A stretch of DNA of 23,373 nt from JBBRLG01 sp038231495 (GTDB taxonomy: Bacteria; Planctomycetota; Planctomycetia; Gemmatales; Gemmataceae), in NCBI GenBank assembly GCA_038231495.1, contig JBBRLG010000039.1, positions 1 to 23,373 of the forward strand, written 5' to 3'. Position numbers and translations under genes: made by a program. Position 1 is the first letter of the stretch. Every line of letters begins with the position of its first letter. Below, piece by piece: positions 16,344 through 21,661 of the stretch. Under the pieces are notes generated by a model. That model was not told the origin of the DNA and made no database searches. It worked only from the letters and a program-made list of their open reading frames with translations.

Positions 16344-17330
16344 ATGGCAGACGTGATCCGAGTGGCGGTGACGGGTGCGGCGGGGCAGGTGGCGTACGCG
16401 ATGCTCGGCCGGCTGGCGTCCGGCGAAGTGTTCGGCCCGGACAAGAAGGTCGTCCTGCAACTGCTGGAGATCACGCCGGCCATGCCCGCCCTCGAAGGCG
16501 TCGCGATGGAACTGGACGACTGCTCGTTCCCGACCCTACAAGACATGGTCCTGACCGACGACCCGAACAAAGCTTTCAAGGATTGCAATTGGGCGCTACT
16601 GGTCGGCTCGTTCCCGCGCAAGCAGGGCATGGAACGCAAGGAGCTGCTCGGCATCAACGGCAAGATTTTCGTCGGCCAGGGCAAGGCGCTGGCGGCCAGC
16701 GCGGCGAAGGACGTGCGCATCCTGGTAGTCGGCAACCCGTGTAACACGAACTGCCTGGTCTGCTACAACAACGCCCGCGACATTCCGGCGGAGCGCTGGA
16801 GCGCGATGACGCGCCTGGACCACAACCGCGCCCGCACGGCGCTGGCCAAGAAGGCCAACGTCGCCAACTCCGACGTGACGCAGATGACGATCTGGGGCAA
16901 TCACAGCAACTCGCAATTCCCGGACTTCACCAACGCCAAGATCAAGGGCAAGCCGGCGACCGACGTAATTACGGACCGCGCGTGGCTCGAAACCACGTTC
17001 GTCCCCGCCATCCAGACGCGCGGCGCGGCGGTCATCAAGGCGCGCGGCTCCAGCTCGGCGATGTCGGCGGCGAACGGCGCGCTGGATCACGTCAAGAGCC
17101 TGGTGACGCCGACGCCGGCAAACGACTGGGTGAGTGCCGCGGTGATCTCGAAGGGCGAGTACGGCGTGCCGGCCGGCATGGTATTCGGCTACCCGTGCCG
17201 CAGCGACGGCAAGGGCAACTTCGCGATCGTCGAGGGGCTGAAGTTCGACGCCTACGGCCAGGGCAAGATGCAGACGACGTTGCAGGAGTTGCAGGAAGAG
17301 AAGGCCGCGGTGCAGGAGTTGATCGGCTAA
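16344..17330 (+). CDS. mdh: malate dehydrogenase (cytosolic-type, ~328 aa)
   Basis: Predicted 328-residue NAD-dependent malate dehydrogenase of the TCA cycle, interconverting malate and oxaloacetate. The dinucleotide-binding loop is VTGAAGQVAYAML at residues 9-21. Substrate arginines lie in PRKQGMER (R92 and R98), MTRLDHNRA is at 156-164, and the catalytic histidine is H187 in WGNHSNSQFPD. These match the 325-330-residue cytosolic-like MDH group rather than the LDH-like short type. The usual GNPANTNAL motif reads GNPCNTNCL (residues 130-138), two Ala-to-Cys changes. The ATG is preceded by GAGGT. It diverges from gap-pgk, so the spacer may jointly regulate central carbon genes. A long dyad follows its TAA. 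Confidence 0.96.
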   Translation: MADVIRVAVTGAAGQVAYAMLGRLASGEVFGPDKKVVLQLLEITPAMPALEGVAMELDDCSFPTLQDMVLTDDPNKAFKDCNWALLVGSFPRKQGMERKELLGINGKIFVGQGKALAASAAKDVRILVVGNPCNTNCLVCYNNARDIPAERWSAMTRLDHNRARTALAKKANVANSDVTQMTIWGNHSNSQFPDFTNAKIKGKPATDVITDRAWLETTFVPAIQTRGAAVIKARGSSSAMSAANGALDHVKSLVTPTPANDWVSAAVISKGEYGVPAGMVFGYPCRSDGKGNFAIVEGLKFDAYGQGKMQTTLQELQEEKAAVQELIG

Positions 17331-17337
17331 GGTCTTT

Positions 17338-17370
17338 GCCGCTTGCGGCTGAGCGCTCAGCCGCCAGCGG
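17338..17370. terminator. palindromic hairpin after mdh
   Basis: A perfect 20-bp palindrome spans 17345-17364 (gcggctgagcgctcagccgc). It extends to an imperfect 32-base dyad (17339-17370) with two mismatched positions. It begins about eight bases after the mdh stop and includes the recurrent GCCGCTTGCGGC core (17338-17349). With no loop it would fold as a cruciform or as a four-base-loop hairpin in RNA. A terminator or mRNA end-protecting role is likely. Confidence 0.6.
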
Positions 17371-17592
17371 CCCGTTGAATCCCTATTTCCGCCACAATCG
17401 ACCCATTCGGCGAAAAAATAACGCCATTCCGCTTCGCTCCGCGCCCCCTCCGCGCCTAGAATGAAGTATCCTTAACGCGGCAGAGGTTTCCCGTCCAATC
17501 CCTTTATACCGTCGCCGGTTTGCCAAGTGGCAGCGTGCGCGTGCGGCCCGTTCGGACTCCTATGGCGATAGGAGCCTCTCCTTGTGAGGTGG
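17371..17592. other. gene-free spacer with small hairpins
   Basis: No coding frame here looks real. Two small hairpins are visible: TGCCA-AG-TGGCA at 17521-17532, and CTCCTAT-GGCG-ATAGGAG at 17557-17574. They lie immediately upstream of a terminator-like hairpin at 17593. Together they could be the 3' part of a small structured RNA or a leader, but I do not recognise a known RNA family. Confidence 0.35.
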
Positions 17593-17623
17593 GGGGTGAA
17601 CTTGTTCACCCCTCATCTTTTTT
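17593..17623 (+). terminator. rho-independent terminator on the plus strand
   Basis: GGGGTGAAC (17593-17601), a TT loop, GTTCACCCC (17604-17612), then TCATCTTTTTT. The 9-bp stem with a T6 run seven bases after it is a near-classical intrinsic terminator. It lies about 260 bp beyond the mdh stop and has no protein gene directly upstream, which raises the possibility that it ends a small RNA. Confidence 0.65.
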
Positions 17624-17753
17624 CATTTCCCGCCACGGCTCAACTTTCGCCCCACAAGTGTCCCGGCGTGCGTTGGGGCGTGCCATTCTGATCGGCGGCG
17701 CCTAAAACGACAACAGCCGTTTCGGTAAGGCGAATCCCGTCCACCGGTGAGGA

Positions 17754-18456
17754 ATGGGCAAGAACCTGATTAGCCAAGAGCAGGAAGACCTGATCGCGCA
17801 TTTAGAGCAAGACGTGCAACAGGCCTTCCAGAACGTCGTGGACAACGACCAATTCTGGTGCCGGACATTGGTGAGAGCCGTTTTTTCGTACTTCGAGGCC
17901 CACGGCTTCGTGATCCGCTCGGCCACGATGAAACTGCTGAAGCCGGATCGTAACCGTTCACTCCCCCCCTTACGAAGGGGGGGCAGGGGGGGTGAAATGG
18001 AAGCCAGGACGCAGCACGTTAACCATGCTTAACCCCCCCTGCCCCCCCTTCGTAAGGGGGGGAAATTGGCGGTGAACGGTTACGCCGGATCAAAGCAACT
18101 TTGAGTCCATTGCCAAGATGGCCCTGTTGGCGGAAACGGCCTACCAGCCCGGCAAAACGGGCAAGCTGGAAGAGGTAGACGAACCGAAAATCCGCTTCAT
18201 CAACCAATTGGCGTTTACGCTGAGGGCTTACGCAGAGGCGAGCGGTTTGGCCGTTGCCGACATCGACAGTTTTTTCGGTGACAACGCCTTCAACCAGTTG
18301 CAAATGGCAAAACGGGTTCGCGACCGTCTAACTCACCCGAAGCGCCTGGGCGATATCACGGTTACTCCGGCAGACGTGGTAAACCTGACCTACGCCTACG
18401 ACTGGTTGGTCCGTTTCGTGTCCGAAGTGGAAAAGTTACCGGCCCCCCAACACTAG
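17754..18456 (+). pseudogene. HEPN-like gene interrupted by a MITE
   Basis: The frame opening at ATG 17754 (an in-frame TGA lies just upstream at 17748) gives 65 native residues ending in KPD, then enters the element at 17950 and ends at 18032 after 27 element-derived residues. Beyond the element a second frame runs to the TAG at 18456. Removing the 134-bp element plus one 8-bp duplication (142 bp) joins the two in frame: GAT-C followed by AA-AGC restores a continuous 186-residue protein. That protein is mostly helical and carries R142-D-R-L-T-H147, the R-x4-6-H motif of HEPN ribonucleases, in its C-terminal third. HEPN domains occur in toxins and antiviral RNases, but that role here is inference. 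The insertion shifts frame, so the present product is presumably inactive; an internal start at 18118 could still express the RDRLTH-containing half. Confidence 0.8.
17942..18091. mobile_element. MITE-like element, copy B, with 8-bp target duplication
   Basis: The element proper is 17950-18083 (134 bp), beginning GTAACCGTTCAC and ending in its exact inverse. It is flanked by the direct repeat gccggatc (17942-17949 and 18084-18091). Each arm continues through a C-run, TTACGAA and a G-run; the right arm carries about nine extra bases next to the terminal 12. The core GGAAGCCAGGAC matches the core of copy A on the opposite strand. It encodes no transposase, so it would need an enzyme in trans, presumably IS66-type judged by the GTAA ends and duplication length. 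Confidence 0.85.
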
Positions 18457-18504
18457 AGCGGTAGTTCGAGTGATCCTCAAAGTATTTGACGAGGAGAATT
18501 GAAA

Positions 18505-18882
18505 ATGGACAATAACGGCGGACACCGGGGAGTCAGTGGCAAGATCGAAATGACTTTTGCCATTCCGACCGACGATCCATTAAGATGGCGCATGAAAAAT
18601 GGCGCACTTGTCTACCGTACCGGGTTCCTGGCGAGTATTGAGCTTGAAGGAGGTTACATTCCTCAATTTAAGAGCAGCCATGGACTAACCGTAACCTATT
18701 GCACTTTCACGGCCATACGACAGGAGGCAAATCGTACCACGGGGGACGTTGCAATGATGACATGCGTAGATGGGAGAGCATTGGACTCACGCGACATTGC
18801 GTCCAATGTTGAGGTTATTGAACTTCAAGAGTTTGCCGCATCACTCGCTGAAAAAGGCCGATCGACTCCAGCGCAATCCTAA
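18505..18882 (+). CDS. small protein of unknown function
   Basis: Predicted 125-residue protein that I do not recognise. The ATG at 18505 is chosen over a TTG two codons earlier because GAGGAG lies at 18491-18496. The sequence predicts mostly beta strands (KIEMTFAIP, ALVYRTGFLASIELEGGYI, LTVTYCTFTAIRQ) followed by a C-terminal helix (EVIELQEFAASLAEKG). There is no signal peptide or membrane segment, so it is probably cytoplasmic. It begins 48 bp after the interrupted HEPN-like gene on the same strand and may have formed a two-gene unit with it, which invites comparison with toxin-antitoxin pairs, but nothing in the sequence shows an antitoxin fold. Codons are less GC-rich than in neighbouring housekeeping genes, consistent with accessory origin. 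Confidence 0.7.
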   Translation: MDNNGGHRGVSGKIEMTFAIPTDDPLRWRMKNGALVYRTGFLASIELEGGYIPQFKSSHGLTVTYCTFTAIRQEANRTTGDVAMMTCVDGRALDSRDIASNVEVIELQEFAASLAEKGRSTPAQS

Positions 18883-18918
18883 ATCCGGGTAGAACCTTGT
18901 GCCCCCGGAGTTACTCCT

Positions 18919-20073
18919 TTGGAATCGCCGATCTATCTCGACTACAACGCCACCACGCCCGTCGATCCCATCGTAATCGACGCCATGCTGCCCTATCTGC
19001 GCGAATACTACGGCAATCCGTCCAGCACCCACACGCTTGGTAAGACCGCCCACGACGCCGTCGATTTGGCACGCGGCCAAGTCGCCGCACTTCTCGGCGC
19101 GCAACTCGACGAAATCGTCTTCACGGGCGGCGGCAGCGAGGCCAGTAATTACGCGCTTAAAGGAGCGGTTTTCGAGCAAATCCTCGCCAACCCCGCGGCC
19201 GGCCAGTGGGGACGCGACGCCCACATCGTTATCAGCGCGGTCGAGCACCCGGCGACGACGCAGCCGTGCGACTTCCTGCGGCGGCTCGGTTGCCGCGTCA
19301 CCGTCGTGCCGGTGGACGGCCAGGGCTTGGTCGATCCGGACGACGTGCGCAAGGCGCTCGACCGCGGAGCCAAGATCGTCAGCATCATGCACTCGAACAA
19401 CGAGGTCGGAACCCTCCAACCGATCGCGGAGATCGGGCGGATCACCCGCGAATGCGGCGCGTTGCTGCACACCGACGCAGCGCAGTCGCTCGGCAAAGTT
19501 GCGATTGACGTAAACGATTTGGGGGTCGATCTGTTGACGGTCGCAGGGCACAAGCTGTACGCGCCGAAGGGCGTCGGCGTCCTGTTCGTCCGTCGCGGGG
19601 TGCGGTTGGAGCCGTTCCTGCACGGCGCGGGTCACGAGGGCGGTCGCCGCGCGGGGACCGAAAACGTGCCATACCTGGTAGGACTTGGCGTGGCGTGCGC
19701 GCTCGCCCGAAAAGCGCTGCCGGCGGCGACCGCGACCTTACGCTCCTTGCGCGATCGGTTGTGGGAACGGCTGCGCGCCGGCCTGGGCGAGCGCGTCGGG
19801 TTGAACGGCCACCCGGAGCGGCGGCTGCCCAACACGCTTAACGCCAATTTCGCCGGCCACGTCGGCGCGGAATTGCTGGAAAAAGTGCCAGAAATCGCGG
19901 CCTCGACCGGCTCGGCGTGCCACGAAGGGCTGGTCACGTTGTCGCCGGTCCTGCGCGCGATGGGGGTACCGCCCGAGGTCGGCCGCGGGGCGCTGCGGCT
20001 TACCGTCGGGCGGTTCACGACGGAAGAACAGATCGACCGGGCGGCGGACGCGCTGGTGCGGGCGGCGCGCTGA
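18919..20073 (+). CDS. cysteine desulfurase (NifS/IscS family)
   Basis: Predicted 384-residue PLP enzyme that moves sulfur from L-cysteine to a persulfide for Fe-S clusters or thiolation. YLDYNATTPVD opens the protein at residues 6-16. GGSEASNYALKG, EHPA (H110, cofactor stacking) and HTDAAQSLGK (D186) follow. The PLP-binding lysine is K212 in AGHKLYAPKG, and the catalytic cysteine is C334 in STGSACHEG. RRAGTENV and the C-terminal GRFTTEEQIDRAADALVRA are also typical. Translation probably starts at the TTG at 18919, since GGAG lies eight bases upstream and the family motif begins six codons in. No iscU, nifU or tRNA-thiolase partner is adjacent, so the specific pathway is open. The truncated ADP-ribosylglycohydrolase begins directly at its 3' end. 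Confidence 0.93.
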   Translation: MESPIYLDYNATTPVDPIVIDAMLPYLREYYGNPSSTHTLGKTAHDAVDLARGQVAALLGAQLDEIVFTGGGSEASNYALKGAVFEQILANPAAGQWGRDAHIVISAVEHPATTQPCDFLRRLGCRVTVVPVDGQGLVDPDDVRKALDRGAKIVSIMHSNNEVGTLQPIAEIGRITRECGALLHTDAAQSLGKVAIDVNDLGVDLLTVAGHKLYAPKGVGVLFVRRGVRLEPFLHGAGHEGGRRAGTENVPYLVGLGVACALARKALPAATATLRSLRDRLWERLRAGLGERVGLNGHPERRLPNTLNANFAGHVGAELLEKVPEIAASTGSACHEGLVTLSPVLRAMGVPPEVGRGALRLTVGRFTTEEQIDRAADALVRAAR

Positions 20074-20086
20074 ACCATGCGGCGCG

Positions 20087-20674
20087 TTGCTCGTCGCCCT
20101 AGCCGCCCACCTCGGGGCCAAACACGGACCCCAGGGGGTTACCGGGGCGTCCTTCCTGGAGCTGGTCCGGGGCGGCGCGGCGGAACTCGATCCCAGACTG
20201 GATGACCTGCTTACGAAGATCGACGATCACCTGCGCCGGGGCGCGGCTCCTGCCGAGTTGGCCGAAGCGTTGGGGCTGCGGCGGGGCGTGACCGGCTACA
20301 TCTACCACACGGTGCCGTTGGTGCTCTACTGCTGGCTGCGCTGGCCCGGCGACTTCCGCCGCGCGGTCGAGGAGGTTATCATGCTGGGCGGTGACGCGGA
20401 CACGACGGGGGCGATCCTCGGCGGCATCGCCGGGGCGACGGTCGGCGTTGCAGGCATTCCGGAGCAGTGGGTCAACGGGGTGCTGGAGTGGCCTCGATCC
20501 GTCGCGTGGATGCGCAACCTCGCCGGCAGACTGGCCGGACGGTTTTCCCTGTCGGGCGCCGTCGCCGCAAGCAAACCGCTCCCGCTCTTCTGGCCGGGAT
20601 TGGTACTGAGGAACCTGCTGTTCCTGCTCATCGTTCTGGTACACGTCTTCCGCCGCGTCCTGCCGCCTTACTGA
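20087..20674 (+). pseudogene. 5'-truncated ADP-ribosylglycohydrolase (DraG family)
   Basis: The frame gives about 195 residues from a TTG at 20087, with no ribosome site. The C-terminal half of a DraG/ADP-ribosylglycohydrolase is clear: GYIYHTVPLVLYCWLRWPGDFRRAVEEVIMLGGD leads into GGDADTTGAILGGIAGATVG, the family's conserved metal-binding GGDxDTxxAI motif, then IPEQW. It ends in a hydrophobic helix (LVLRNLLFLLIVLVHVFRRVLPPY) that may anchor it in the membrane. The N-terminal half with the GxxxGDALG and TDDT metal-site segments is absent, and the upstream bases are occupied by the intact cysteine desulfurase, so a deletion probably joined the two. If made, the protein should lack hydrolase activity because half the binuclear site is missing. 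A functional short protein cannot be excluded. Confidence 0.7.
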
Positions 20675-20689
20675 TTGAATGACCGAGTG

Positions 20690-20889
20690 AAACAAAGGGG
20701 TCAGGAACGAATGGCATTAAATTAAACCCTAACTACCATCTGGCACTTGATCTATGACAAACCGCGACCGCGCGGGAGAATGGAAGGGACTAAGTTAATG
20801 CCATTCGGGACGGGAGTCGTTTATTGGAAACGACTCCCGTCCCCTTTGACCCTCCGCCTTTGACCCTCCGCGACCCCTTTGACCCTCCG
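20690..20889. repeat. REP-like palindromic block
   Basis: Three layers are visible. An inverted pair CGAATGGCATTAA / TTAATGCCATTCG lies at 20708-20720 and 20795-20807. A perfect 16-bp hairpin (20807-20822 with 20828-20843, loop ATTGG) follows immediately. Then comes the 14-mer CCTTTGACCCTCCG three times (20843-20856, 20857-20870, 20876-20889). AAAGGGGTCAGG near 20694 partly mirrors CCCCTTTGAC on the right. Nothing encoded. The pattern resembles short palindromic repeats mobilised by REP-associated Y1 transposases, but that is inference. It occupies much of the 429-bp spacer 20675-21103; the remainder (20890-21103) shows no gene. Confidence 0.65.
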
Positions 20890-21103
20890 TCGTCATGTCG
20901 CTCCCGGTGGAATTGGTAAAGGCCCGATCCGCCGAACGCGCCCATTTTCAAGGGGATGGGGCCGGGAAGAAAAGAGGATTCGCGGCGCGGCCGCGCTGCT
21001 TGGCCTCTCTTTGCCGCCCTCGTACTCCGGAATAGCTTGGCTCATAGGCCGGCGCCAAGGTAAAATTAACTTGTGCAGACCACAGCGTTTGAGGGTGACG
21101 CGC

Positions 21104-21658
21104 ATGGCCAGTTCTGAACGCGACTCGGTTACCGAGATGATCGACCGCGCTCGACAAGGAGATGTCGATGCCCAGGTGCAACTGTGGGAACGCTACCGCA
21201 AACTCCTGTACGCCATGGCGCGCGACGGGTCAGACGACGACTTGCGCAGTGGGGCGACAGACACCAGCGACATCGTAGCCGAGGTCGGCTTGCGCTTCTT
21301 CACGGCCGACCTGCTGGCAAACATTCAGGATCGGCACCACTTCAAAAACTGGTTGCGCCAGCTGGTCCGCGGCAAAAAGATCGACCTGGCACGCAGAGAA
21401 GCGGCCCGCCCGGCGGTGCCGCTCGCAGACGATTCCGGCGCGGCTCCGTCCGGTCCGGGCTTGCAGGATTTTGTCCTCGTCGATTTGCGCGACCTGATAA
21501 ACGCCCTGCCCTTGACGCTGCACGAGGCAGCGCTGGCGTACATGGAACTCGGCAATGAACGCGACGCCGCGGCCGCTCTGAAGATCACTCGCGATGAATT
21601 CCGCAACCGGATGGCGTCGATCCGTGTGCTGTGGTCCCAGAGCCTGGGGGAGGACTGA
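21104..21658 (+). CDS. ECF-type RNA polymerase sigma factor
   Basis: Predicted 184-residue extracytoplasmic-function-like sigma factor. Residues ~5-75 correspond to sigma region 2 (MIDRARQGDVDAQVQLWERYRKLLYAMA, then TDTSDIVAEVGLRFF). A variable linker follows, and residues ~127-178 correspond to region 4 with a helix-turn-helix (LPLTLHEAALAYMELGNERDAAAALKITRDEFRNRMASIRVLW). The ATG at 21104 has a GAGGGTG site and starts the family homology; the frame stays open upstream through the spacer but that part is not sigma-like. It is followed three bases later by a protein kinase gene, matching the planctomycete arrangement of ECF sigma factors next to Ser/Thr kinases, where phosphorylation is thought to control sigma activity. 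No anti-sigma gene is seen. Confidence 0.9.
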   Translation: MASSERDSVTEMIDRARQGDVDAQVQLWERYRKLLYAMARDGSDDDLRSGATDTSDIVAEVGLRFFTADLLANIQDRHHFKNWLRQLVRGKKIDLARREAARPAVPLADDSGAAPSGPGLQDFVLVDLRDLINALPLTLHEAALAYMELGNERDAAAALKITRDEFRNRMASIRVLWSQSLGED

Positions 21659-21661
21659 CCG

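Noticed and set aside
17949..18032. Element-derived 27 residues as a natural C-terminus of the 17754 frame
   Set aside because: They are translation of the MITE arm and core. The target duplication and in-frame rejoining show they are acquired.
20879..21103. 75-codon N-terminal extension of the sigma factor
   Set aside because: It begins inside the 14-mer repeat block and is not sigma-like. The ATG at 21104 has a ribosome site.
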